The notes under the pieces are model-generated. The model had not been told where the DNA came from. It worked only from the letters and a program-made list of their open reading frames with translations, and searched no databases. This document shows, in pieces, positions 34,851 through 44,974 of a DNA stretch of 64,000 nt (the first letter of the stretch is position 1; the number at the start of each line of letters is the position of its first letter). Made by a program: the position numbers and the translations under genes. This DNA is from Lachnospiraceae bacterium OF09-6 (GTDB taxonomy: Bacteria > Bacillota > Clostridia > Lachnospirales > Lachnospiraceae), in NCBI GenBank assembly GCA_003435055.1, contig QUMM01000001.1, positions 273,632-337,631 of the forward strand. The letters run 5' to 3'.

Positions 34851-36119
34851 TTACTGTGCGCCATCAATTGCTGCCCACTGTTCTTCGATTGAAGCACAGG
34901 TAGCATCTTTATCTGCTGTTCCGGCTACATAAGCCTGCATCAGTTCACCAAATACCTGATGCCAGCTGTCTGTAGAGTAGCATACACCCAGAGGAGCTGC
35001 TCCATCAGATTCTTCCAGGGCACTTCCCTGTTTGATGATCTCGAAATCACTCTCAGCATCGGTAACTACAGGAGGTACCACGCCTGCTACATCTGTGAAC
35101 CACTGTGTACCGTAATCTGAAGTATACCACCAGTTTACGAAATCCAGAGTAGCCTGCAGAGCATCAGAATCTTTTGCTACACGCAGTGCCTGATCAGATC
35201 CGGAAATGATCTGTGACTGTGCTGCATCATCAGTTACCGGATATCCTGCGAATCCAATCTGCAGATCTGGATCGATGGCCAGAGAATCTGCTTCAATCCA
35301 TGCGCCCTGTCCAAGGACCATGGCTGCCTGTCCGCTTCCGTAAGCTGCCAGCTCACCGTCCAGACCGGTCTCCAGAGGTTTGTCATCGCCATATTTTACT
35401 GCCAGATCAATAAACTGGAAGAAATTATCATACAGTTCTGGATAGTCAGATACTTTTGCTTCCCCATTTTCGAACTTCTGTACCAGTTCTGCTACTGTGG
35501 TATCCGCATTGGTAGCTGCTGCTGCCAGGAAATGCTGCCAGATGTGTTTGAATACCCACCACTCACTGAAGCCTGTGGTAAAAGGTGTATAACCAGCTTC
35601 AGAAATGGCTTCGCATGCTGCTTCAACTTCATCTAATGTCTTTGGAACTTCGATTCCCACTTCATCAAAGATTGCTTTATTATAAACTAATCCGAAATAA
35701 TTGCCTTTAATCGCCAGACCATAGATACCGCCGCCTTCTTCTGTAGATGCCATAGAGGAAGCTACCGATGGAAGCATGGTCTCTGCCAGAGGCTGATCTG
35801 ACAGATCTGCAGACCATTCACGATAAACATCGATTTCCTTACCGGAGGTAGATGAGAAGATATCTGGTACTTCTCCGGAATTCAGTTTTGCTTTCAGTAA
35901 TGTAGGATAATCATTCTGCGTGGTCTCGTAATTGATGGTTACATCTGGTGCCACTTCTTTATAAGCATCAATCAGTTCATTGATCGCATCCGCATATTCA
36001 GGCGAACTGATGAACATATAAATCTCATTCTCTGCTGCGGATGCACTGATACCAAGACCTGAGAACACACCTGCCACCATCGCTGTACTAAGTAACACAC
36101 TCACTAATTTCTTTTTCAT
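34851..36119 (-). CDS. Extracellular sugar-binding protein of a CUT1 ABC importer
   Basis: 422 residues, family 1 solute-binding protein. The signal peptide (MKKKLVSVLLSTAMVAG) ends in an ASA/AEN type I site and there is no lipobox Cys, unlike most Gram-positive binding proteins. Mature blocks DYPTLLKAKLNSGEVPDIF, YNKAIFDEVGIEVPKTLDE and GQAAMVLGQGAW are typical of oligosaccharide binders. The ATG at 36119 follows AAGGAGG. It is third in an operon after two permeases and is likely controlled by the two-component system at 38-40.7 kb. Confidence 0.9.
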   Translation of the reverse strand: MKKKLVSVLLSTAMVAGVFSGLGISASAAENEIYMFISSPEYADAINELIDAYKEVAPDVTINYETTQNDYPTLLKAKLNSGEVPDIFSSTSGKEIDVYREWSADLSDQPLAETMLPSVASSMASTEEGGGIYGLAIKGNYFGLVYNKAIFDEVGIEVPKTLDEVEAACEAISEAGYTPFTTGFSEWWVFKHIWQHFLAAAATNADTTVAELVQKFENGEAKVSDYPELYDNFFQFIDLAVKYGDDKPLETGLDGELAAYGSGQAAMVLGQGAWIEADSLAIDPDLQIGFAGYPVTDDAAQSQIISGSDQALRVAKDSDALQATLDFVNWWYTSDYGTQWFTDVAGVVPPVVTDAESDFEIIKQGSALEESDGAAPLGVCYSTDSWHQVFGELMQAYVAGTADKDATCASIEEQWAAIDGAQ

Positions 36120-36219
36120 GGAATTTCCCTCCTTATACAATATATAGTTTTGCCTGCCCATGAACTGCAGGTGTTCTTTAACCGCATCACGTCTGATCTT
36201 CTGTGCGGATAAATTCGTT

Positions 36220-37059
36220 TTAACCTTTTACTGCTCCTGCTACCACACCATCCACGATATATTTCTGTAAGAAAATAAAAATAATAATGGATGGCACTAC
36301 CGCCAGCACCATGGCTGTCATGGCATAATGCCACTTGGTATTCATCTGTCCTACAAAGGTATAGGCTGCCAGAACCAGTGTCTTGGTCTCATTGCTGCTG
36401 TTGACCATCAGAAGTGGAAGCAGGAAGTCATTCCAGATCCACATCACATCCAGCACAATTACCGTCACTGTTACCGACTTCAGCAGTGGAAAAATCACTT
36501 TAAAAAATGTCACATGAGTAGATGCCCCATCGATCTTCGCACTTTCATCTAGTTCCCTCGGTATCGTCTTCATAAAATTATAGAAAATAAAGGTTGCCAT
36601 CGGGATCCCAAATCCCCAATACTGTACCCCCAGTCCCAACTTACTTCCAGAAAGATGGATCACATTCATGGCTTTCAGCAACGTAATCATGATTGTCTGA
36701 AATGGAATCAGCATCGGTGTAATGATCAGCAGATGAGCGATTCTGGTATAACGGTTTCTTCTCCGATCCAGCATATAGGCTGCTGCTGAACTGAACAGGA
36801 CAATTCCTGCAATTCCAGTCACCGTAATGATCACGTTATTTCCAAACAGTTTAAAATAGTTGATCTTGTCAATCACATAGGTATAATTCTCGATCTCCGG
36901 CTTCGTTGGCATCGCTATGGCGTCTCTGACAATCTCTCCAAATGGCTTGAAAGAGTTCATAAACATCAGAAATACCGGGTAGATATAGATCACTGCCACA
37001 ATCAGAAGAAGCAGATAGAACACTACTCTGTTCACTTTTTTTCTTGTCTTCACATTCAT
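36220..37059 (-). CDS. Sugar ABC transporter permease (MalG type)
   Basis: 279 residues, six helices, with the CUT1 EAA loop (IPRELDESAKIDGASTHVTFFKVIFPLLKS as two adjoining motifs) that contacts the shared ATPase. The N-terminus VVFYLLLLIVAVIYIYPVFL is typical of MalG-like subunits. GGAGGTGG precedes the ATG; it starts 13 bases after the first permease. No ATPase gene is present, so a general MsmX-type ATPase probably drives it. Confidence 0.92.
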   Translation of the reverse strand: MNVKTRKKVNRVVFYLLLLIVAVIYIYPVFLMFMNSFKPFGEIVRDAIAMPTKPEIENYTYVIDKINYFKLFGNNVIITVTGIAGIVLFSSAAAYMLDRRRNRYTRIAHLLIITPMLIPFQTIMITLLKAMNVIHLSGSKLGLGVQYWGFGIPMATFIFYNFMKTIPRELDESAKIDGASTHVTFFKVIFPLLKSVTVTVIVLDVMWIWNDFLLPLLMVNSSNETKTLVLAAYTFVGQMNTKWHYAMTAMVLAVVPSIIIFIFLQKYIVDGVVAGAVKG

Positions 37060-37072
37060 TCTCTGCCACCTC

Positions 37073-37959
37073 CTACAGTTCCACTTCCCGGCTGCTGAAG
37101 ATCTTCAACACCACTTGGGTCACAACCAGTACCACAATAAAGTAGATAATGGATTCTGCTGATCCAAGCCCGTAGTTATTATTCTGAAATGCTTCTTTGT
37201 AGATCTGCAGAGTCACACTGTAAGTCGATCCACCAGGACCACCTTTGGTCAGTGCCAGAATAATATCGAATACCTTCAGTCCATTGGTCAGAGACATAAA
37301 GATACAGGTAGTCATCGATGGACCAAGCAACGGAAGGGTCACCTTGAAAAACCGCTGTCTGCTGTTGGCTCCATCCACCGTTGCCGCTTCCAGCACATCA
37401 GATGGTACTGCCTGCAGTCCGGCAATATAAAGGACAATGTAGAATCCAAGCGACTGCCATACACCTACCAGCACTACGGAATAAAATGCCAGCTTCGGAT
37501 CTCCCAGCCAGCTCATGTCCCATACTCCCCAGCCGGTCATCTCAGCCAGTTTGGAAAAGCCCTGGGTAAAGATGAACTTCCAGATAAATCCGACAATGGT
37601 CATGCTCATAATATATGGAATAAAAAATACGCCACGCAGCACATTCGCCAGTCTAAATTTCCTGGTCAGGCAAACCGCCAGGAATAATGCCAGCACGTTT
37701 GAAAAGATAATAAACAGCAGAGTATATTTCCCGGTAAAGATCAGGCACTGGAGAACTCCTTACTCTTACTGAATATCGTTACAAAATTGTCCAGTCCGAT
37801 AAACTCTGCATCCTTTGCAATTCCGTTCCACCTGGTCAGTGAGTAATATCCACTCATGATAAACGGGATATACATCATCATGGTCACCAGAATAATTGCC
37901 GGAATGGTATATAGCACGGTATCGAACAGTTCCTTCCGCTTCCGCTTTGACTTCAGCAT
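37073..37959 (-). CDS. Sugar ABC transporter permease (MalF type), one frameshift
   Basis: First gene of the sugar importer operon, about 295 residues after repair. N-terminal helix LYTIPAIILVTMMMYIPFIM, then the MalF-type EAA loop (EAATVDGANSRQRFFKVTLPLL). The frame breaks near 37744: one base added to agtgcctg gives FSSALIFTGKYTLLF, and the total becomes an exact 296 codons. Start chosen at 37959, where a GGGGG run lies nine bases upstream; another ATG is nine bases earlier. It is transcribed away from the sensor kinase gene. Confidence 0.85.
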
Positions 37960-38120
37960 CCTCCTCATCCCCCGTTTCTTGTTTTTGTATAATTTTTACA
38001 TCTTTTCCTGTTATTCTTAGTATATATCTGTTAAAATAACAATAAAATGGAATTTCAAGAACGGTTCATGGTAAAATAGTGACTATTTCTATTTTTATTT
38101 TCGAAAAGGAAGTGTTTGTT

Positions 38121-39895
38121 TTGTATATTTTCAACAAAAAGATTCGATTACAACGTACGAAGATTCCTCTCTGGGCACAGCTGTTACTGCTGATCACGCT
38201 TGTCACTGCACTGTTAATCAGTTTTATTCTGGTTCGTGATTATAAAAAAAATAAAGACTATGTCATGGAACAGCAGATCTCTACTTCTAACCGGCTTCTG
38301 GATCTGGAAATGCAGAATCTGGAACAGTATATCCGGGATCTGACATCATTCTGCCTGCTGCCATTGTATGACAGCCAGTTTACACAGTCTTTGAATTCCA
38401 GGATCTCTTTCACTCCTTCACAGGCAAAGAATATCAAAGAGCTGATTCAGTCCGGCTATTTTTCTCGCAGTGATCTGGAGGGTTATCAGATTTATTTTTG
38501 CAATCAGAATCAGACCTATGGCCGGATAGGCAGTTCCCAGCATGTGACCTTACTTCAGGATTCCACACTTTCACAAGAAGAGGGGACTGCGATTTCCGCT
38601 TCCGGGAAATATTACAATGCCATTGAGCCCTCCCTGAACCGTAACTGCTTTTTTTCTTTCTACCAGACGTTGATCCGTATTCAGGATCGCAGCCAACAGG
38701 CCGTTGTCCGCATTGATGTGGATACTTCCTACGCCAGATCTCTGAACCGCAAGCATCTGAATCACAATGAATTTATCTGCATTTTTAACCGTGATACGGA
38801 TCTGCTCTATTCTGGAAATACTTCTGTATTACCGGATGCAAAAACAGACTCCTCCAAGCTTCTGTCAGCTCTGTCTGATAATGAATCCTTTCTCATTTCA
38901 CTGGCTGGCACGGATTATCTGGCCGTACTTTGTAAAAGCGTACCTTATGGTCTGACTCTGCTCTCTCTTTTACCAATGGACGACCTTCATCAACAGCTTC
39001 GTTCCATCCTGCGCACCAATATCCTCACCGGTGTGCTTTTATGGTTTGTTGTTTCTGTATTGATCTATATCTTACTCCGACTGTCTACTCGTCCTCTGGA
39101 CAGACTGAGTCAGCAGATGGTAAAGGCCGGAGATGGCAACTTTTCCCCGGTATCCGGTATCGGTGGCAGCCGTGAGATCAGTGATCTGGCTGACAGCTAC
39201 AATGATATGGTCCGGCATATCGATCGTCTGATCCGGCAAAACTATCTCTCGGAGATCAATGAAAAAACTTCTCGCCTTGCTGCACTGAAGCTCAGTTAAA
39301 TCCGCATTTTCTCTACAATACGCTGCAGGCGATCGCCACCGAAGCACTGGTTAACGACCAGCCTCAAATCTATGACATGATCACTTCGCTGGCCGCCAAT
39401 CTGCGTTACTCCATCAAAGGCGGTGACTTGGTTTCCCTGCAGTCCGAGATCACCTATGTCAAAAACTATGTGCTGCTTCAGAAGACCAGATTGGAAGATC
39501 GTCTTCATGTTGCATTTGATGTGGATGAGTCAATGCTTCAGGCCATGATTCCGAAGATCAGCATTCAGATTCTGGTGGAAAACGCCATCCTACACGGCAT
39601 GGGAACGGAGACAGACTCTGTTACCATTGCAATTCAAGTTCTCCGGCATGATAAATACCTGTGTGCCATCGTCTCAGACAATGGATGTGGAATTCCCGCA
39701 GACCAGCTTCAACAGATGAAAGCTTCCTTCCAGAATTTTCTTCATCCAGACAGCGCAGGAAAAATTGGACTCGCCAACCTGAACAGCCGCCTGCATCTTC
39801 TGTACGAAGAGGATGCCACGCTTGAGATTCAGAGCATAGAAAATGAAGGCACACGAATCACCATGCTCATCCCTGTGACAGCAGAACGCACCTGA
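38121..39895 (+). CDS. YesM-type sensor histidine kinase, one frameshift
   Basis: Membrane sensor of about 591 residues after repair: helix at about 20-40, a 250-residue extracellular sensing region, second helix (ILTGVLLWFVVSVLIYILL), HAMP, then a LytS/YesM-type kinase domain with the phospho-His in LNPHFLYNTLQ and an ATPase domain with LVENAILHG and DNGCGIP. The frame breaks at 39290: one G restored gives AALKAQLNPHFLYN, total 592 codons. The start appears to be TTG at 38121 (GGAAGTG ahead). It probably senses a sugar and signals to the next gene. Confidence 0.88.
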
Positions 39896-39940
39896 TCATT
39901 TTGATTTTAACTAAGACTTACAGAAAGAAGGATTTTTGCC

Positions 39941-40684
39941 ATGTGGAAAGCGTTGATTATTGACGATGAAAAACCAGTTCGAATTGCCATCAGTAAACTT
40001 GGAAAATGGTCTCATTTTCAGATTGAACCGCCTCTTATGGCCTCTAATGGAAAAGAAGCATTGACAATTATGCGAGAAATCCATCCAGATCTGGTATTTG
40101 TCGATATGTCTATGCCGATTATGGATGGCATCGCATTTTTAAAAACTGCCTCAGCAGAATTCCCGGACAGTTGTTTTATCATTATCAGCGGATATGATGA
40201 TTTTTCCTATGCACAGCAGGCGATCCGTTATGGTGTCATGGACTATCTGTTAAAACCTATCGTGGAAACAGATCTGAATACCGCCATCCAGCGGGCAGTG
40301 GAATCCCTCTGTCCTGGTTTCACACCTGCTGATGCCAGAAAAGAAGAAACCAATCTGGACTCCGATACCGTCACCACGATCATCCATGATTATATCGACA
40401 ATCACTATAGCAGCAACATTAAGATCTCCCAGTTTGCCGACAAATATTTCTTTTCCAAAGAATATCTGACCCGCCAGTTCAAAGCCAGATATCACTGCGG
40501 CATCTATGAATATGTTCTTCAGGTACGCATGGAACGTGCCCGGGAGCTGCTTCTGAATCCTGAAATCAAGATTCAGGAAATCGCCCAGCGAGTAGGCTAT
40601 GCAGACAATAATTACTTCAGTAAAGCCTTCCGGACCTATTATGGAATTTCACCGACAGCATTTCGACAGGAAAACGGGCTGTAA
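39941..40684 (+). CDS. YesN-type response regulator, receiver plus AraC helix-turn-helix
   Basis: 247 residues. Receiver domain with acidic pocket IIDDEKPVR and phospho-acceptor in LVFVDMSMPIMDG, Lys in YLLKPI; then an AraC-type DNA-binding domain (ISQFADKYFFSKEYLTRQFK, IQEIAQRVGYADNNYFSKAF). It follows the kinase by 45 bases. In this arrangement such pairs turn on the neighbouring, divergently transcribed sugar ABC operon. Confidence 0.93.
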   Translation: MWKALIIDDEKPVRIAISKLGKWSHFQIEPPLMASNGKEALTIMREIHPDLVFVDMSMPIMDGIAFLKTASAEFPDSCFIIISGYDDFSYAQQAIRYGVMDYLLKPIVETDLNTAIQRAVESLCPGFTPADARKEETNLDSDTVTTIIHDYIDNHYSSNIKISQFADKYFFSKEYLTRQFKARYHCGIYEYVLQVRMERARELLLNPEIKIQEIAQRVGYADNNYFSKAFRTYYGISPTAFRQENGL

Positions 40685-40714
40685 AAAAGCACCCACTTGC
40701 TGTAGATGCTTTTT
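40684..40714. terminator. Terminator between response regulator and dehydrogenase
   Basis: AAAAAGCA/TGCTTTTT stem with a 15-base loop; A/T-rich flanks allow use by both convergent genes. Confidence 0.6.
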
Positions 40715-40732
40715 CTCTGTTTATCTATTCTA

Positions 40733-41728
40733 TTATACTGTTACTTCGTTTCCGTTCTTTCTTCCTTCCATGAAGGCCAGTGCATTGTCCATAGTTGTCT
40801 TACTGATGGCCTGCAGTGCTTCTCTTGCGAAGAATCCCTGATGTGAGGTTACCATAACGTTCGGGAAGTTGAGCAGTCTGGCTACAGTAGAGTGTTCCAG
40901 AATCTGATCGGAACGGTCTTCGTATACGTTGGCATTTTCTTCTTCATATACATCCAGTCCGACAGCGAAGAACTTACCTTCACGGATTCCCTGAATCAGA
41001 TCATCTGTCTTGATCAGACCACCTCTGGAAGTGTTGACCAGAATGACACCATCTTTCATTTTATTAATTGTATCGATATTGATCATGTGATGTGTAGATT
41101 CCATCAATGGGCAGTGCAGAGAGATCAGATCCGACTGTGCAAGAAGGGTATCCAGATCCACGTATTCTGCAAAATCCAGATCCGGATTCTGATAAACATC
41201 ATATGCCAGAACTTTCATGCCAAATCCATGACAGATGCGGGCCATAGCTGCACCAATCTTACCGGTTCCCACGATACCTGCTGTCTTTCCATGCAGTACC
41301 ACACCCATCAGTCCGCCAAGACTGAAGTCATTTTCACGAACTCTTACGTAAGCTTTGTGTGTATGACGGTTTGCTGTCAGAGCCAGTGCCATCGCATGTT
41401 CTGCGACTGCTTCCGGTGAATAACCAGGTACACGCATAACAGTGATACCCTTTTTCTGCGCGGTCTTCAGATCTACATTATTAAATCCTGCACAGCGCAT
41501 CAGAATCAGCTTCACGCCGCACTGTGCCAGCGTCTCGATAGCAGGTGTGCTCAGATCCATATTTACAAAAGCACAGACCGCATCATATCCATGTGCCAGT
41601 CTGGCTGTATCTGGTGTCAGAAGCACGTCTACATAATCGATTTCGATCTGTTCGTATGCTTTTTCCTTCCATGTTTCATTAAAAAATTGTTTATCATAGC
41701 TTTTCGTTCCGAAAAATAAAATCTTCAT
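40733..41728 (-). CDS. D-lactate dehydrogenase (2-hydroxyacid dehydrogenase)
   Basis: 331 residues of the LdhA type that reduces pyruvate to D-lactate in fermentation. NAD-binding GTGKIGAAMA; the catalytic Arg in VNTSRGGLI, Glu in VGLDVYEEE, and His in VMVTSHQGFF. CAGFNNVDL is typical of D-LDH rather than glycerate or formate dehydrogenases. It starts 19 bases after an amidohydrolase gene and ends at a convergent terminator. Confidence 0.92.
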   Translation of the reverse strand: MKILFFGTKSYDKQFFNETWKEKAYEQIEIDYVDVLLTPDTARLAHGYDAVCAFVNMDLSTPAIETLAQCGVKLILMRCAGFNNVDLKTAQKKGITVMRVPGYSPEAVAEHAMALALTANRHTHKAYVRVRENDFSLGGLMGVVLHGKTAGIVGTGKIGAAMARICHGFGMKVLAYDVYQNPDLDFAEYVDLDTLLAQSDLISLHCPLMESTHHMINIDTINKMKDGVILVNTSRGGLIKTDDLIQGIREGKFFAVGLDVYEEENANVYEDRSDQILEHSTVARLLNFPNVMVTSHQGFFAREALQAISKTTMDNALAFMEGRKNGNEVTV

Positions 41729-41747
41729 AATAATTGCATCTCCATTC

Positions 41748-42629
41748 TTATTTTTTGCAGAAGTGTTCCCGGATCTGACTTTCTCCCAGCCAGATTCTTT
41801 CCTTCACGCCTGCCTCATTATATCCCAGGTTCGTTAAAGTTTCAACAAAGATTTTCATTTCCCATAAAATACCATCTCCATGGGGAACCAAATAAGCACC
41901 TGCATCACTTCCTGCTGCTATGTTTACGCCCTTTCCATAGCCATAGGCCAGATTCTCACATTCTTTTTCATAGATCTGCTCCAGTACCTGTTCTGGATAT
42001 CTGCCACACCCCAACAGTGCCCCTGTTGTCACAATGGTCGGCACCCAGACACAATCACTTTCTGCCATGGCATCCAGACATTCCGTATCGATATAATTGC
42101 CATGTTCGATGCTGTCTGCCCCTGCTTCTACTGCTGCCAATACAGCATCCCGCCCGTTGCCATGCACCATGACAGCCATACCTTCTTCATGTGCAATATG
42201 GATCATCTCCCGGATCCATTCTTCCTCCAGCCCCGGTTCACTTAATCGTCCAAACTCCTCATATTCCATGATACCGGAAACCATAATCTTGATAAAATCA
42301 CCTTTTCTGCACTTTACCTCTGCGACCAGATCTGCATATTCCTTTAATGTCTCAGCCGCTTTTCCTACGATTCCACCATAATGTCCTTTTCTGTGAATGG
42401 CAAAGATAGGCGTACGATACTCAATGCCGTATTCTGGTGCCAGCTCTCTTGACAGCTCTGACACCCCATATTTATCCCCACCATCTCGAACAAAAGTAAT
42501 TCCATTCGTCTGATAAGCAGTCAGTTCTTCCCGTACTTTGGATATGTTAACTGAATTTTTATGATCGCGCACCGCCTGACGGTAATCTGTACCGTTCATA
42601 AACAAGTGTGCATGACATTCTCCTGGCAT
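41748..42629 (-). CDS. Amidohydrolase family protein
   Basis: 293 residues of a metal-dependent hydrolase barrel. The N-terminal HAHLFMNG holds two metal His; later His occur in HIAHEEGMAVMVHGNG and SIEHGNYID, and the catalytic Asp in GSDAGAY. This subgroup lies near imidazolonepropionase and prolidase types, so a small amide or lactam may be the substrate. The protein starts abruptly at HAHLF and the ATG lies inside a short direct repeat that bounds a structured element between this gene and nrdD, so its 5' end may have been altered. Confidence 0.8.
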   Translation of the reverse strand: MPGECHAHLFMNGTDYRQAVRDHKNSVNISKVREELTAYQTNGITFVRDGGDKYGVSELSRELAPEYGIEYRTPIFAIHRKGHYGGIVGKAAETLKEYADLVAEVKCRKGDFIKIMVSGIMEYEEFGRLSEPGLEEEWIREMIHIAHEEGMAVMVHGNGRDAVLAAVEAGADSIEHGNYIDTECLDAMAESDCVWVPTIVTTGALLGCGRYPEQVLEQIYEKECENLAYGYGKGVNIAAGSDAGAYLVPHGDGILWEMKIFVETLTNLGYNEAGVKERIWLGESQIREHFCKK

Positions 42630-42830
42630 AGCTTCCCCCTACCTCTTCTCAATTCTACTTATCAGATGCCACACGGATTGCTCCGTACTTCGTACTCTCA
42701 CAATCCTACCCAATATTCGCATATCGTGAAGCTTACGCTCCACTTTTATGCTCATATTTGGGCGGGTCGTTAAGCCATAAAACCACTCCTGTGCAAGCAC
42801 ATCGTGGTTTCAGGCTTTCTCCCCTGGCAT
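42630..42830 (-). repeat. Three-hairpin intergenic element flanked by direct repeats
   Basis: About 190 bases between nrdD and the amidohydrolase. Three strong stems: GGATTG/CAATCC near 42676-42707 with an inner GTAC hairpin; a long stem CCCAA...TTTGGG at about 42710-42763 with GTG-AGC inner arms; and AAGCC/GGCTT with AAACCAC and GTGC inner arms at about 42773-42817. The edges carry TTCTCCTGGCAT (42618-42629) and TTCTCCCCTGGCAT (42817-42830), like an insertion duplicate. No protein is convincing in it. Confidence 0.5.
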
Positions 42831-42831
42831 C

Positions 42832-44962
42832 TTACATGCTCACCCTTTCCGCAATCTCTGCCATTTTTGCAGCGTTTAATCTGGTGTCTCCATGAACCCG
42901 GCTGTAGGACAGATATCCGTTCATACGGTCGATCTTAGTCAGATTCTTGGATCCACATACCGGGCAGACATCCATGTCCAGTTCCTGGTGGCCACAGTCA
43001 TCGCAGTAGGCCAGGGACAGGTTCACACCTTCATAATACCCCAGTTCCATTGCACGCAAGACCAATTTTCTGATAGCTTCTTTGTTGTAGTCGATCGGGT
43101 AACGCACATACTGAATCTTGCCACCGTTGCACAGTTCCCAGAAACGGCCTTCCAGATCCTGCTTCTCGATCGGAGTCAGATTTTCAGTCACATGGCAGTG
43201 GAAACTATTGCTCACATACGGGCGATCCGATACATTCTCTACGATACCGTAAAGCTTACGGAACTGCTCTACCTGCAGTCCGCACAGACTCTCTGCCGGT
43301 GTTCCATAGATCGCATAGAGCCATCCATCTTCTTTTTTAAACTCATTGACTTTTTTATTAATATACTGCAATACTTCCAGCGCAAACTGCCCGTCTTCTG
43401 CAATGGATTTTCCATTATACAGCTCCTGCAGTTCGTTCAGTGCGGTGATACCAAAAGAGGCTGTCATCGGCTTCAGCAGCTTCTTAATCCGTTCTCCCGG
43501 CTGCAGATGTCCCCCATAAAATCCCCCTTCACAGTAGGCCAGTGGATTAGTGGAAGCGTGCATATTTCCAAGATAATCATAGGTACGGATATGGATCTTA
43601 CGAATCATCTCCAGATAATAGTCCAGCACTTCGTAAAAGTCCACACTGTCCTGTCTTGCTTTTGCCAGAATCATCGGCAGATGAAGACTCACTGCTCCAA
43701 TATTAAATCTTCCCACAAAGACCGGCTTGTCATCTTCATCTGCCGGTTCCATACCGCCCCTCTCATACCACGGGCTTAAGAACGCACGGCATCCCATCGG
43801 GCTGATGACACGGCCATATTTTTTATACATATCGCAGATATAACCCTTTCCGGTAAGAGAAAGCCAGTCTGGATACATGGTCTTTGAAGAACAGTCGATA
43901 CCTGCTTCAAATACATCTTCACAGATCTTTCCCGGTCCATGGAGATTCTCATCAAATAAGAATACAATCTTTGGGAACAGAACCGGTTTTTTATTGCCCG
44001 GCTTTCCCTGTCCTCCCTTGTGCACTTCCAGAAGGGAGATGTTACACATCTTTTCAAAGCGTTTGGTACCAAGTCCCATGGTCACGGTCACAAACGGATA
44101 GTCTCCACGAGAAGAACCTACTGTATTCAACTTATATTCGATACCCTGCCAGCCTGATCAAACTCCCGGCGTAGCTATTCATAGCATATTCTTCAGCCTT
44201 TTCTTCCCCCCCTGTCCAGGATGGATCTACATATTTTAAAAATTCTTCTTTATGCTTCACGTAGCTTTTTTCTGCATAAGGTCCCAGAATCTTATCCACC
44301 TCTGGCACCGTAAATCCACCATACTGCTGAGCCGCTGTACTTAACACAATATCTCCCAGCACATCAAAAGCAGTATCCAGGCTCTTCGGCTCGTTGTACC
44401 AGACATTTCCCATCTCAAAGCCGCCCTTTAATACGGCGCCGGCATCAAAAAGACAGCAGTTCATCGTATCCAGTCTTGCTGACTGGTCATGAATATAGAT
44501 ATAGCCATCCTTGCATGCCTGCCGCTCATCTCTGGTCATAAAGAACTTCTGGTACAGATTCTTATTCAGTTCATTGAAAATCAGACTTCGCTTCGTTGCA
44601 ACCAGAGCACTGTCCGTATTAGCATTGCTCTTGTCCCCAATATAACGGATGGACTGGCTTTTGGTATACACATCATCCATCATATGAATAAAGTCTACTT
44701 TGTAATTTCGATAATCCCGATAGCTTTTTGCCACATCTGGATTCACTTTCTCCAGGGCGCTTTCCACAATATTATGCATCTCTGCAATAGTAATCCCCTC
44801 TTTTTTCAGTCCTTCTGCCCGCTCTGTGGCATAACGGCAGAGCTCTTTCGTCTCTTCTTCCGAAAAAGTGTACATAGCTCTGGCAGCTGATTTATTCACT
44901 GCACGTATAATCTTCTGTACATCAAACTTTTCCCTTGTTCCATCTTTTTTGATTACGTACAT
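42832..44962 (-). CDS. nrdD: Anaerobic (class III) ribonucleoside-triphosphate reductase, two frameshifts
   Basis: Makes deoxynucleotides with a glycyl radical. About 710 residues after repair. ATP-cone at the N-terminus (VIKKDGTREKFDVQKIIRAV), core, a zinc site (CDDCGH and CPVCGS) and a C-terminal glycyl-radical loop RMNGYLSYSRV. Two one-base losses near 44150 and 44173 break it; restoring both gives NSVRREFDQAWQGIEYKLNTV and exactly 711 codons. GTAGGAGG lies before the ATG at 44962. The activase nrdG is not directly downstream, where it usually sits. Confidence 0.93.
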
Positions 44963-44974
44963 ACACTGTCCCTC

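Noticed and set aside
42561..42773. Plus-strand 70-codon open frame over the three-hairpin element
   Set aside because: Covers paired RNA-like arms and the amidohydrolase start; no ribosome site. Better explained as structured non-coding DNA.
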